Shown piece by piece: positions 1 through 11,520 of a DNA stretch of 64,000 nt (the stretch's first letter is position 1; the number at the start of each line of letters is the position of its first letter). The stretch comes from Staphylotrichum longicolle (lineage: Eukaryota > Ascomycota > Sordariomycetes > Sordariales > Chaetomiaceae). The notes below the pieces were generated by a model. It worked only from the letters and a program-made list of their open reading frames with translations. It ran no database searches and was not told the DNA's origin. Both the position numbers and the translations under genes were made by a program. The stretch spans positions 3,410,001 to 3,474,000 of the forward strand of contig JAHCVI010000002.1 in NCBI GenBank assembly GCA_019096155.1, in the 5' to 3' direction.

Positions 1-2504
1 ATCGATTGAACCTGCATTTCCAGTGCACGCTGCAAGGGCTGGTGCAAACAGCCGGCATAAGGTCGATGGTAACTCGGCGGAGTTGTCCCAGCCTCGACGG
101 ACTCTGATAAGACATGTTGCTGCCGGTGTCTTTGCAGAATGGATGCTCGATTGGCTTGGTCAATTGCCCACTCCGAACTCGGCGCATGGTCCGCTCGGGA
201 GCCAGCTGGGGCAAGCACTGTTCCCGGCTAAGGAATAAACACTGTATGACGCCCAGCATCTAATCAATCAAAATTATCAATCAGCCCCACATGTGCGCCC
301 AGCGGACCCAGACCCCGGTGTGATGGCTCAAATTTGTTGATCTGATAACCAGATGGCGGGATCGTGGGGTTTTGGGGCAGTGGCACGGGCATCGCGGTCC
401 TGCCGCAGTACACGTGTTCGTCACAGCCAGATTCCTATCATCAAATCTGTCACAAAAGCAATACAAGGGCTCCGTGGCTCCCCTGAACAGAGTACATACA
501 TGCGTTTTGTGGGGATAATGATTCCCGCGTTGCTGTGCGGAGCAAAATCACGACGGTTTCTGGGACCGGGGAGGCCAGTCCGTCCGGCAACACAGCCGAG
601 CCAACGTCGAGGGGTCGGGTCAACGTTTTCACAGCCCGGATAAAGCTGCGGTTCTGTCTCAACCAGGGGAGATAAATAACGCCTTGATGGTGTTGCAATA
701 CTTTGGAATTGCGAGCATCTCGGGAGAGCTCATTTGTGAGAGTTTCATCCCACGACCAGTGGCTAACAGTTCATCCCATCACTCCCGGGGTTATCGGATT
801 TTGTGATCATCATTTCAACGCATCCAAGGCAAACAACAAGACGACGATGCTTCCTTGGGTTAGTATTCTCCTCATGTAATGCATCCCCCAACTTCCGGAT
901 CACCACTCACATTCCCACGGCATCACGTCAAATGCAAGAGGAGCGCGCAAACACGACTAGTCACCGGGAAGAGCTGCTAGTGTCGACCTGAGGGGAGCGG
1001 GAATCATCCCCACAACCCGAGTGTCGAAGGTTCAACCCCGTAACTTCTCTTACCGCCCCCTGGCGCTCGGGGAACCGGCATGTTTGTCTGCCGTGTTCTC
1101 TTCCAACTCTATTGCCAACGCTCAGCAAACCTCGGTTCAATACCTGCCACCGTGTTGCGCACTTCAGTGGTCGCGTATGCACGTGTTTCGATCAGTGCAC
1201 ATCTCCCGCATGCACATCCCTCCAGCTGGTAACCTCCGGGTGCATAAACACGTGCACGACTATTTTACCTTGGCATGTCTACTGCTGACGCTGTTGCAAG
1301 AGTTGCATCGGCGGAATAAAAGCAGCAATATTGTGCTCGATTCTAATGTTGATTGAATGACTGAAGAGAAAGAACAAAGAAGAAAAACAAGAAGAAGGGA
1401 AAGAAGATGAGAAAAAAATAGAAGAATAAGTAGGAAAGAAGAAAGAGTAAAGATGAAAGAATAAGTAGGAAAGAAGAAAGAGGAAAGAGGAAAGAATAAG
1501 TAGGAAAGAAGAAAGAGGAAAGGGGAAAGAATAAGTAGGAAAGAAGAGAAGAAGAAAGAAGATTCGAAGGAGCAAAGCTAAAGACAATATACACACAACT
1601 ATAACAACACCAATGGATTACTTTTTAAGAAGTACCCATTCACAAAACCCCGTGCACAAATGTGTATGCTGACCAAGGATGATGGATGGGGTTCCAGCTG
1701 GAATGTCTGGAAACTGACGCGGGACTCTTAACGGACATGGCAGACGATCAAGGTTCACTATAAAGCACGCAGTATCGCAAATGTCCAAAATTCTGTGAAT
1801 AACCATCTTGAGATTTGATGACAAAAATCCAAAAAAAAATCATGCCGTCTGTCATTCTGTGTTGTGGCGCTGTTACCTGCTGCCAGATCCGCCCCTAACC
1901 TCGACGTAGCTGGATGGGTTGTTGAAGAAACGAAATTCATGAGCTCATAAATCGTAGGTGGTCATAACAATCGTTGACAAGAGATAGGAGAAAAAGATAC
2001 CATGTGCGGAATGAGAGAAAGCGATCCAAGAAAGGAGCAACAAGGGGCGCCAGACAACGGTTCCTCCGCAAGCCTCAAAGGGTGAGAAATAGAAGAGTTG
2101 AGCATGTGGTGCATCCAAAAAAGAAAAGAAAAAAGGAAAAAGAACAAAAAGAAAAAGAAGAAGAAGAAAAGAAGAAGAAGATCTCCCGAGGAAGTCAGAG
2201 AACATGTCAAGAGAGCCAACAGAATCGTCCAATCCAAACCCAAGAAAAGAGAAAAAAATCCCGACGTCCCAACGTTTCGTGCGGCGCAAAGGGTCCAGAG
2301 TAAAGACCCAGCCACACTGGGGAGAAAAGAAAGACAGTTTCCAAAGATCCACCAACGTATACAACTTCAGATGTCACCAGCTAGTGTTCAGCTGATGAGG
2401 TCAGTGACCTCAGCAAAGGTCAAAACGTGATGTGACGCGCCATCACGGCGCGCCATGACAAAAACCCGTGGTCGGGGCCAACAGACGGGACGAGGCCCAG
2501 CCTA
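1..2504. other. gene-free stretch at left edge
   Basis: No reading frame here resembles a known protein family or shows convincing exon structure. The ORFs present are short, overlap on both strands, and several are simple translations of purine-rich repeats. The stretch holds the 35-bp minisatellite described separately and a second A/G-rich tract at about 2110-2190. It may contain the 3' flank of the DUF6590 gene on the minus strand and the flank of a gene beyond the left edge. Confidence 0.5.
1424..1560. repeat. 35-bp purine minisatellite, about 3.9 copies
   Basis: The motif gaataagtaggaaagaag recurs at 1424, 1459, 1494 and 1529, exactly 35 bases apart. Each copy continues with a GAAA/GGAAA-rich tail that varies slightly between copies, and the last copy is incomplete. 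The top strand is almost pure purine with a TAAGTAGG signature in each unit. It lies inside a longer A/G-rich region of about 1360-1580. Period and copy number were counted directly; no function is implied. Confidence 0.9.
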
Positions 2505-4547
2505 CTAGTTGTTGTGCCGCCACTTACTCTCCCAGCAGTAATCGACTGCCGGTATGACAATCTTTTTAAAGTCATCCGGGTCGACCTTGCCAATGAAATA
2601 GACGCGGAAGTTGTGCTCGACAGTCTGCAGCTTGGCGTAGTTGACGCGGGATTCCTTGATGAGTTGTTCCGTCTTTTCGCGGAGGATGACTCGCACCGGA
2701 TTGAATCCCAGCTTGGGTTCTCCAGGGAGCATTCGAGGACTTTTCCCGTCTTGATAGATGATGCCGTGCTTGAGGGGCTTGACGCCCTTTTTGTTGCACC
2801 CCTGACGCTCGTATGTCAAGATGGGCCTGCGAGCAAAGATTAGCAAAAAGGCGAAGAAGTAAACAGCGCGGTGGTCAGATACGATACTCACACACAAGTG
2901 CAGTTGCCTTCGTCATTGGCCACTACAATAAAGCGGCGGAGCCCTTGGTAAAATGCCTGCCCGCCATTCTCGAAAGTCTCATGCAGTGTTGGCACTTCAC
3001 TTCTGGGGCCTCCGGTGCCAAGAGGCTCGCTCCAGATGATCTTGAATATCTGAGTAGTGACTGCATTAGAAATAGGGCGGCGGTGATGAAATGCGTATGT
3101 TACTTACAGCACCAGGCCGGAATCTTGAGGAGTGATGGACGGCGTATCCTGAAAAGCTCAGCAAAAAGAAATGATCTAGAGGCGGCGGGGCTTATTCACC
3201 ACTGTGCTCGGTAAGCTCTCGATGGGATGCGACGCTCATGGACTGGCCGGATGAATATGAGTAGGCACTGGTTATCGTGGATGGCGCTGATTGTTCAGGG
3301 AGGCTCATTGGCGGGCTGGTCGGATATGCGTAGAGGTCGGCTCCCGTCAGTGACGCCAATTGCTGGGGCAGGAGGTTCATTGTCTGGCTGGTGTAGTATC
3401 GGTCGGCTCCTGTCGATGGCGCTGATTGCTGTGGGTGCGGTTTTGGCGTGTCTCGGCCCCCGCTGTCCAACCCGTGCTCAGAGTACGGGTAGCCAGACAC
3501 CGTCGCCATGGAAGAAGATTCTCCTGGTGAGTAAATCCCGTGAACGTCTCCAATCATATAGGGATCGACTTGGGACATGGTATCCGCAAGCTCTTGATTC
3601 ACAGAGTCATGGTCGGTCACGTCTCCAACGACAGAGTCTGAGTGATGCGAAGAAGACCTGGTCAGTAAGCGCGTCGACCATACGACTGAAGATCTTACCG
3701 GAGGCCGTGTAATAAGAGGAGCCCTGGGCGTCCACAACGGTGCCTTCGTCGGTGGCGGCAGACCTGGAAAAAGTGGTCTCCGAATCAGAGTCACGACCAC
3801 GACGGGAGTGCCGTTCTGGACGAGCAGGCTCGGGTTCCTCATAGCGGCGGGGATGTGTGTCTGCTATTCTCAGGTCAGTGCGAAAAGCACACCATGGGGA
3901 TCGAGGGCATCCGTACTCTGGTAATACGCCTGGTGTGAACCAGAACTCTGTGTGTGATTACCAGATGTGTACGCCGGGCCGTACGGTGAGGTTCCGTATG
4001 TTGTTTCCGGAGAGGCAGATGCGTGGAGAGGATGGGAGGCATCGTTAGACTTCGTATAAAAAGGATCCCGACCGGGCTGATTCGCGGTGATGTCCACAGG
4101 GGGCTCGCCATCATGAGTTTTGCTCGACTTTTGTCTCTGCTTCTTGGGGCCTTTGGGCACCTCTTTTTGGTGCTTTGATCTCGGCTCCCGGCTTTTTCCC
4201 TTCCCAAAATGCGCAGCATGGGCGTGCGAATGAGATGCACTGTACAAGCTGGCTGCGCCACCATCCACAGCGGCTGGGGCGCTGTAAGTATACTGGCTGT
4301 GTTGATTGTACATATGATCCTGATCTCCGCCGAGGTTGACGTTTTGAAAAGACTGGACCAAGTCGGCATGGTCGTCTCCTTGTTCCCACTCGGGAGTGCC
4401 TAGGCGATGCCTTTAATACCTGAGACGTGATCATTGGCTGTCAGGAAAGATCTGTCGCATACCGTATGCATCGTATCTGACTCTGTAGCGGCGGCCTTCT
4501 GTATCCACCGTCCAATCGCTCCAAGGGCCCCAGCCGCGCGACGCCAT
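2505..4547 (-). CDS. DUF6590 domain protein, multi-exon
   Basis: This is a DUF6590-family protein, a fungal-expanded family of unknown function. The start at 4547 opens with MASRGWGPWSDWTVDTEGRR, the Trp/Tyr-rich beginning common in the family. Exon 1 joins in frame through GTATGC...CCTAG to an exon reading TPEWEQGDDHADLVQSF. The middle is low-complexity (Gln/Ser/Tyr/Pro, with a Lys-rich patch KHQKEVPKGPKKQRQK). The C-terminal domain is split by a clear 65-bp intron at 2827-2891: the upstream exon has IFKIIWSEPLG and FIVVANDEGNCTC, and the last exon continues PILTYERQGCNKKGVKPLKH and ends WESKWRHNN. Introns between about 3030 and 3240, including a possible ~41-nt exon near 3108-3148, and near 3660-3710 and 3860-3900 could not be fixed exactly. 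Family assignment is strong; the internal exon model is provisional. Confidence 0.8.
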
Positions 4548-6953
4548 CGCAGCCTCCTATCTCAAGGGTGGAAAAAGTATGGTGGTAAACCTTTGCAGTG
4601 GTGGTGACTTGGACGGGTGGTAAGGCGACATCAGCCGGCAAGCAACAAGTTGACCGTGGCTCAATGTCGGTGGGAGCGCGGATCGTCTTGGGTATACCGT
4701 GGGGATGAATGAGGGCGGAAGGCAAGGTCTAAACAAGCGGCGGAGAATTGAAGTCGAGGGGTTGGCCTGTGGGGAGTCGACGCGTTCCAAAGGTCGTTTC
4801 TCTTATTAAGGCCGAGGCTTTGGTCGTTTTACGCAGAGCCGCACGCTTACCTTTCGGTAATAGGTACTAGTCGTGTATCGTACCAGAAGAGAAGAAGAGG
4901 TGCTGTGGCCGTGTGGCAGCGACTGGCTGGCGGTGGGATGCAGCGTGCGGGATCTTGAGCTGCTTGCTGGCGCTGCTGGCGATAGATTAAATGCAGCCGT
5001 TATTGGCGAAGGGAAGCACCTGACACCTGGTTCGGCCCTCATTCGCAGCGTGTCCGCACATGGTTGCCGGCTGAATGGTGTCTCTGGGTGGTAATGGATG
5101 GTAAAGGGCAGAAGCCAAGATGGAGGAAGATGCAGGACAAACGGGCAGTGGGGAGCGGAGAGTGGAGGGGCAGCGAAGGAGGGGTCTTCAGCCGACGCCG
5201 GGGGAACCCAAAAATGACCAGACAATCGGGAATCGCATGCGGGGCCCGCGTCTCCTCGGCGAGGTGGCAGTCTCTTGGTCCTCTTATCTTGGATTTGGGC
5301 GGCCAATGTGCCGGGAGACCCCCGCCGACACCAGGCAGCACCGGTTGGTCCCATCCCGAGAGCCTCTTGTCATCGGTTGTGGGTGGAGATGGGACGTCCT
5401 CAGGCTCGAACACAGGCTGTGGGCTTAGCCCAATGCCCGCTGCAGTGCATGAAAGCGAGGTACTGCGTCCACAATTGGAGAGCAGACGAAGGTGCAGCGA
5501 GAGGGGCAGCAGCCTGAGCTCCCAGCTGCATTAGGCTGCGACACTTGAGGAAGGAACCGAGCAGCCGGAGGGCAACACTGGCCGGCGAAGGACACTCTCG
5601 CACCCAGCCGGACGCAGCTGCTTCCCCCCCCACAAGTGCATGCATCCTCATGTGCCCCACCACATCAGTGCCCCGCGTCACGGAGGGTTAAGGTCGGGCT
5701 GTGGGGTCCAAGTGCGGGAGGTCGGGAAGGTGCGGCGCGTTGGAGCGAGCCGCTCTCGCCTTCCAGGAGTGGAGACTTGGCTGGGCTGGTGGACTCCACC
5801 AGAGCTTGCATACCTGGGTTAGCTCAGGTTGGATCTTCAGAGTTACACAGGAGGGCATGTTTGACAACGAGTGGAAGGATCAGGAACACCCGGCAGATTG
5901 AATGGAGGCGTACTTGGTATAGTTGCCGTGTCCTATCCAGCTCAAAGGAGGCTCAAAAAATGAGTCAGACTGCATCTGAGACTCCGACGGGGTTGGTAAC
6001 AGCTGCCCTACAGAAAGACGAAGTCCATGCTGAGCCCTAGGACCCACATGGACAGAGCCAATCCAGCCAGGTTCAGATGAACTCCCGACGCTCTTGCGAA
6101 TGTCGTCTGGTCACGACAGGCTGCGAGGAAAACTTGGGTTGGGTCAAACCACATGTTGGCGCAATCTCAGATTGGTATCCCTATATTCAGCCGACCGAGG
6201 AATGGAAGAGTATTCGTTGGCCTGCTTTGGCAGACCGCATTCAGTTCAGGAGCACCCAACTCCCTCCCTGTTGTAAGTATTCTGTACACGGTAATTACAC
6301 GCGTAATAATGAACCGTTAATATCGGCTAGTACCGTTTTGTGTATTTATCTCCAGGTACTGTACCCACGGCACTTTGCCTTCCTGTGTTTCTTTTCGAGA
6401 CTTGTCCAGGGACACTCGATGCTGGTGATGCCAACAAGGCTTCTAAAACAGGCTCGGCCGCGACTCTTGAGCCTGTCGATATTATTGCCCAAATTCATGA
6501 CAGTACAACAGGAGCCTGCGCTGAAAAGCAGTGCCCATTCTGTTGGGGAGAGGAAGAGCGACACGCGTACCATATGTGTACAGTACCTAGTAATAACGCC
6601 GGTGAATCTCAGCGAACCAAAAGTGCTAAAATGTAAGGCTTTCAAGTTCCGCACGCCCCGCTGCTCAAAATGGCTGGCCTCCATTTTTGGATGGTCTCTC
6701 ATGGACCATCCTCATCCGTGTTTCCCATGCTGAGAGCCCCTGAGAGAGCCACGGCGCGTCGGCATCGTCCTGCACTGCGGCAACGCGACTGTTTGCACGA
6801 CTGTTTGCACGACTACGACTTGGTGACGGTCCCTTTTGTCTGCCGCCCTTTGCCTTTTGCGGCCTTGTCTCGCATGCGCTCCAGCAGCACGCCGTCGACC
6901 TCGTGCGTCTCCGATGGCACGCGCTGTCGGGGGAACTGCGCGAGAGTGGACGC
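4548..6953. other. intergenic region, no supported gene
   Basis: About 2.4 kb between the divergent DUF6590 gene (-) and the coiled-coil protein gene (+), so it should hold both promoters. ORFs of 100-218 codons occur on both strands but overlap one another and show no family motif. I could not assign a TATA box or transcription start. Confidence 0.5.
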
Positions 6954-9227
6954 ATGGCCCCGATCAGTATGGCACCCGCCACCATCTCCGAGCCGCTGTC
7001 GTCGTCTCCCCGCGCAGCAACACACCTGAGCGGCCCTGACGATGATGGACTCGCGAGTCCGACCCCGACGCGCCCCGTCGCAACCACCACCTCTCCACCA
7101 CCCACCGTCAGGGCCGACTTCACCCGCTCCAAGGTCGCCAGTCGCGATGCTGGGCATCACCCGGGCCCCGCCCCGTGGTATCCCGACCCCGATCCCTTTC
7201 ACGACGCGGGCGACTTGCGTGACCCGGCCGACCGGTCATGCACCCGCAACAACACGGGCGACTCGACTATCTTGTCCAACCCGCACTCGGCACCCTGGTC
7301 TCGAGATGTCTCGGACACGAGTTCCTACGACGACTACTCGCTGCCGGCAGCGCCTCAGCCACAGCCACAGCCATTGCCCCAGAACTCCAGTGGCGCCCAT
7401 CGTTTCATTCAACCACCGCCATGGCACCCGCCCATTGGGCCTGCCGCCGGCTGGCCACCTCCCCGAATTGTTCGGTCCTCGGACGCTGGCTACTCCGAGT
7501 CCGAGTCGGGCTACTCCGAGGCAGCAACAAGGAGCCTTGCCGGCGAGGAGGGGCCGCACCATGACCTCCACTACAGGATCAGGAGCAAGCAGCGCAAAGT
7601 TAGGCGTTTGAAGCACGAGATGGCCAGGAAGCGCAAGGGACTGCAGCAACTTAGACGCAAGAATGCCGACCTCGACAACGCCTTCCTCCAAATGTTTAGG
7701 CCTCACCTGACGTTCAAGAGACCGGTGGCCGTCATCCCCATCGATGTGCTTCGTACGAGACTTTTCGCCATGCAAAGCATCCGCGACCAGTACTACACTG
7801 CTGAATCGGCATACGAGGCCATGGAGATGGAGCTGGATGCCGCGGAACTTGACCTCGAGATGATGCAGATGAGTATTCCCAGTCTTCCCCGGGGCTGGGT
7901 GGGCGCGCCGCCACATGTCCGCACCCCCCCGCCGCCGCCGCCGCCGCCGCCTCCAGCATCACCACCACCACCACCACTCCCCCCTAGAAGTTTCCCCAAA
8001 CCAGCAGAGCAAAGGGAACAGGAGGAATCAAGAAACCAGCACGGCCTCGCACCGACGCCGCCCTTGATTCTGCGAGGCATCTCCGGGGTGCTCCATGAAG
8101 ACATCCACCCCCTATACGAGGAGCTGCTGGAGGCGGCCGGGGACCGCCAGGTTGCCAAGGAATACGTGGAAGATCTCGAGATGCGGCGCGAAAAGATCCT
8201 CTACGACCTGGAGATAGAACTCCACCGGAAGCGCGTGCGCGAAGACCAAGGCAACCAGATCAGCGAGGAGGAGCTCCGCTCCGTCCGCACCTCCCTCGCC
8301 AAGGTCCCCACCGACGCGGCCGAGTTCGAGTGCCGCTTCGGCATCCCCATCCCCGAAGACGACCTCGACTTCCTCCGCGACTACGAGGCCACCTCCCAGC
8401 GCGCCCGCGGCGAACTCGACGAGGCCACCGAGACCCTTGCCCACCTGCGCACCCTCTGCCTCAAGAGGGGCGTCATGCGCAAGCACCCGTCCTTCCACGA
8501 GGAATTCGCCATCTACTCGAGCTGCCCGGGCTGGTCCCCCAAACCGCAGGACGGCAACATGACCATCGACCCCGTACCCCCACCACCACCCCCTCTCCAC
8601 ACCACCACGGCCACTCTCACCACGACCACTCTCCCCAGGACCGCCTCCGCCGCCTCCGCCGCCTCCGCCGCGACGGCGGCCGTCCCCGCCCCGAGCCTCG
8701 CCCACCCGCGCTTCCCCATCCTCCTCTCCAACCCGTCCCACGTCCTCGCCCTGGACACCCCGGTCCAGGCCCTCAAGCGCGCCCTCAAGCTGCCCAAGGA
8801 CGACCCGTCCAGCGCGCTGCGCCGCGCCGAGTGCATGAAGGAGCTCGGCATCGACGCGCTCATGAAGAAGTTCGACAGCAAGCCCGATTACATCAACCAG
8901 TGGCTGATCCACCGCCTGCGCACGAGCCCCATGGAGGCCGAGCTCATGCTCGCCGTGTGCGAGGGCGTCTTCCGCGTGGTCAACCTGCGCCGCTGGCAGG
9001 AGGAGGTGCTGTATTTCTGGCGGCTGGACGAGGCGGCCAAGGTGGATCCGGGCCGGTTCGAGGGCGCCAGTCCTGGGCCCGGTGCCGGCGTTGATGCTGG
9101 TGCTGCTGCTGTCGGTGCCGCGCCCGGGCCGAGCCCCGGGCAGCAGCGGCCCGGGGGTTTCGTGGAGAGGGAGGGGAGCGTGGGCGGCGGGAAGGTGAAC
9201 TCGGTTATCGAGGGGGAGGGAGGGTGA
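6954..9227 (+). CDS. conserved-looking coiled-coil, proline-rich protein (757 aa)
   Basis: A single long open frame. The first ATG in the frame is at 6954 (MAPISMAPATISEP); an upstream extension is open but begins with GTG. Residues about 1-200 are disordered (Pro/Ser/Thr). Residues about 203-305 are a strongly charged helical segment beginning RIRSKQRKVRRLKHEMARKR, probably coiled coil. A run of ten prolines followed by more Pro-rich sequence lies near residues 324-344. A second charged helical region (EDLEMRREKILYDLEIELHR) covers about 390-510. Further Pro/Thr and Ala-rich linkers follow, then a more globular section (YINQWLIHRLRTSPMEAELM) at about 600-700 and a Gly/Pro-rich tail. No catalytic motif is visible. 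The alternating helical and linker layout suggests a scaffold or actin/SH3-partner type protein, but that is inference and I do not recognise the family. Confidence 0.7.
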   Translation: MAPISMAPATISEPLSSSPRAATHLSGPDDDGLASPTPTRPVATTTSPPPTVRADFTRSKVASRDAGHHPGPAPWYPDPDPFHDAGDLRDPADRSCTRNNTGDSTILSNPHSAPWSRDVSDTSSYDDYSLPAAPQPQPQPLPQNSSGAHRFIQPPPWHPPIGPAAGWPPPRIVRSSDAGYSESESGYSEAATRSLAGEEGPHHDLHYRIRSKQRKVRRLKHEMARKRKGLQQLRRKNADLDNAFLQMFRPHLTFKRPVAVIPIDVLRTRLFAMQSIRDQYYTAESAYEAMEMELDAAELDLEMMQMSIPSLPRGWVGAPPHVRTPPPPPPPPPPASPPPPPLPPRSFPKPAEQREQEESRNQHGLAPTPPLILRGISGVLHEDIHPLYEELLEAAGDRQVAKEYVEDLEMRREKILYDLEIELHRKRVREDQGNQISEEELRSVRTSLAKVPTDAAEFECRFGIPIPEDDLDFLRDYEATSQRARGELDEATETLAHLRTLCLKRGVMRKHPSFHEEFAIYSSCPGWSPKPQDGNMTIDPVPPPPPPLHTTTATLTTTTLPRTASAASAASAATAAVPAPSLAHPRFPILLSNPSHVLALDTPVQALKRALKLPKDDPSSALRRAECMKELGIDALMKKFDSKPDYINQWLIHRLRTSPMEAELMLAVCEGVFRVVNLRRWQEEVLYFWRLDEAAKVDPGRFEGASPGPGAGVDAGAAAVGAAPGPSPGQQRPGGFVEREGSVGGGKVNSVIEGEGG

Positions 9228-11520
9228 GGAGCGAGTTTGGGGGCGATGGGGGGATGGGCTCGCCGTTGGCCGGGAAGGGGCGCAGGGCGCGGTCCGTGAA
9301 GAGTTTGGGGTGATGGGTGAGCTGCGTCGAGGTGTTGAAGTTCTGGCTGGGCTTTGTTGCCCTGCCTACATCCTTACTCTGTCCTTTCTCTTTTGTTTTG
9401 ATTTTCTTCCTTTTTCTTCTCTACTTGCTTCCTCTATCCTCTTTCTCCTCGGATTTTGGCTTCAGTATTGGGACACTTCACGGGACTCGGAAATTTGCAT
9501 CAACAGCAGGCCTTTGATTTTGTGTACGGGTTTGGGAGTATGTTTTTGGATGTTGCAAAAGTGGAGATTTTGCAGGTCAGCGAGCGCGTTTACAGCCTTT
9601 TTTTTTGTCTTGAGCTTTATTCTTCTTTTGTTGTCTTCGTTTTGGTTCTTTTCAGGGGGCACTACTGTATGAGACTTGTGCCCATGCTCTGTCTGCACTT
9701 CACAGCTCACAGCAGTCCGGGTCGGTTTAGAGACGGTTGTGCACTTTTAGGGTTTGCTCAGGGAGGATACCATGGGTTGGGAATAGGGTTCTGGATATGG
9801 TTTGGATGTCGGAGGTAGGATTTACACGGTAATGGGATACACATTTCGATGCGGAGTCCCCTTTTTTTGTTTTTTTTCTGTACACATGTACATTGTTCTG
9901 TGTTTGCGTATTGTACCACCACGCCTGTAACACGTTCTGTTTCCCAGATGGCATGATTGTCTCCTCGGATGTCCGGCTTTGAGAGATTGTGCAAAAACTC
10001 TCTGAGGCTCTAGGGGTCATGGGACTACCGACTTGCCGCAGCCGCACCCCCGGGAATGGCCTGTCCTGCAGCCTGGCTGCATGCAAAGTGTTCGACACAA
10101 GGAAGAAACCTAGATCATGCGGCGCTGGGGGGAAAGGGGGCATGCATGGGGTCGGACGTGCGATGGTATGCAGGCATACCTTATCTCGTCCCCTCGCTGC
10201 CTTGTTTGCCTCCGGCTATGACACGTTGTTTGTGTCTGCCGGCCGAGGACCTTGATGAGGGAGGTGAAAGGGTTCGAGTGGCCCGAAGGAGGCAGGCCGC
10301 GGACTGGGCCGCTCCCTGTCCTAACTCGGGCCACACACAGTCTCGAAAAGAAACGCTCGTGGACGACCGAGACACGGTATTGGTGTGTGAGCGGGTGTTC
10401 CCATTGGCCCACCAACACTTTCTGAGGAAGGATTGCGGTTTGCTGACGAGGCCGGGCGACGCCCCCCGGTCTTCACTGATTGGTCCCCCCTTCTCTCTCT
10501 AATCCTACCCATTGCCTATTTCGTCTCGCCGCAATTCCTCAGCCTGATGTCCGTTCGATCGCTTGCCCTCTCACGGGGCCTCTCAGGAGCAAAGACCGGC
10601 GGGTTCTGCGGCTCGGTCTCCGACGGCGATTCGGCGATTATCTCAAAGAGTCTGTTTACATGGGCGTAGAAAGGCATCGACGACACGGCTGTGGGAAATG
10701 CATTTTCTCAACGGGCGGACGGATACCAACGGGATATGCCCCTTGAAGGCGTCGCGAGCCGTGACGGCTGAGCGACGACGATGACAAGAAAAGTGCCACT
10801 ATGCATTCATGAGCCGCAACCCAGATGCACGGGTCATATCACCTGGGACAAATCACGAAAGCGTGCGTCCTGCGAGGTTGAGCCCAATGATGTTGGGCGT
10901 CACCTCGGTGGCAGAGTCCAACCATCGGCCTTGGTAAGGCACAGCAGAAGGGTATCCGGGAATAGTTACAAAGCGGTAGGAATATTCGCCCGGAGCGCCT
11001 CTTGATTAGCTTAGGAAATTGCTCGTGTCATGCAACCCCATCTGACCAGTTATCACCGAGTAGCCGTCAGGGGTAAGGTCGTTGGGGAGGACATGCGCCA
11101 CTGCGCTCTTCGGTGACTTTCCTCTCTCAGGAATGAGACTCAGTAATTACCACAGATTTGAAACATTCAAGTTGATGTATTCTTTCTCGTAACGGTGGAC
11201 ATTTGTGTAAACTGTATCCCGCTGGCAAACGCTCCGAGTGGTTGGTTGTCAGGGGCAATGGAGATATCGCACAACCCCTGAGACAATAAACAAGAAACCT
11301 GCCAGTGTCGAACGCTAAAACTTGTATTTCGAAGACACGCTTTCAGTGTCTTTGATGCCACAGCCGCTCCTATTCTAGAAGAGCAAAACTGAACAGCGTC
11401 TTATTTATACCAGGGAACAGCCATACTCCATGGAGGCACTGCTTCAAGGAACGCATCTGGCGAAAGAAGATGATGAGCCTCCTATGTCCAACTTCGAAAT
11501 GACCTTCAGGTTGTCTTGGG
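9228..11520. other. intergenic region, no supported gene
   Basis: About 2.3 kb between the 3' ends of the coiled-coil gene (+) and the 11.5-kb ORF (-), so the flanking genes converge. The first 600 bases are T-rich (many TTTT runs at about 9380-9650) and probably include the 3' UTR of the upstream gene. Remaining ORFs are short and unrecognised. Nothing else is evident. Confidence 0.5.

Noticed and set aside
1021..1045. tRNA B-box-like sequence (GGTTCAACCCCG)
   Set aside because: The flanks do not form a T-stem, and no A-box or acceptor stem is found upstream.
1279..1596. Minus-strand ORFs rich in Phe/Leu/Ser that look like membrane proteins
   Set aside because: They are translations of the polypurine/polypyrimidine repeat; the hydrophobicity comes from TTC/CTT codons and no family resembles them.
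2098..2430. Lys/Arg-rich plus-strand ORFs resembling a nuclear or ribosomal basic protein
   Set aside because: The lysines come from an AAG/AAA-rich low-complexity tract, and the ORFs overlap in several frames.
8112..8912. 266-codon minus-strand ORF opposite the coiled-coil gene
   Set aside because: It is a shadow of the GC-rich plus-strand frame; it is dominated by Gly/Glu/Val runs and has no domain.
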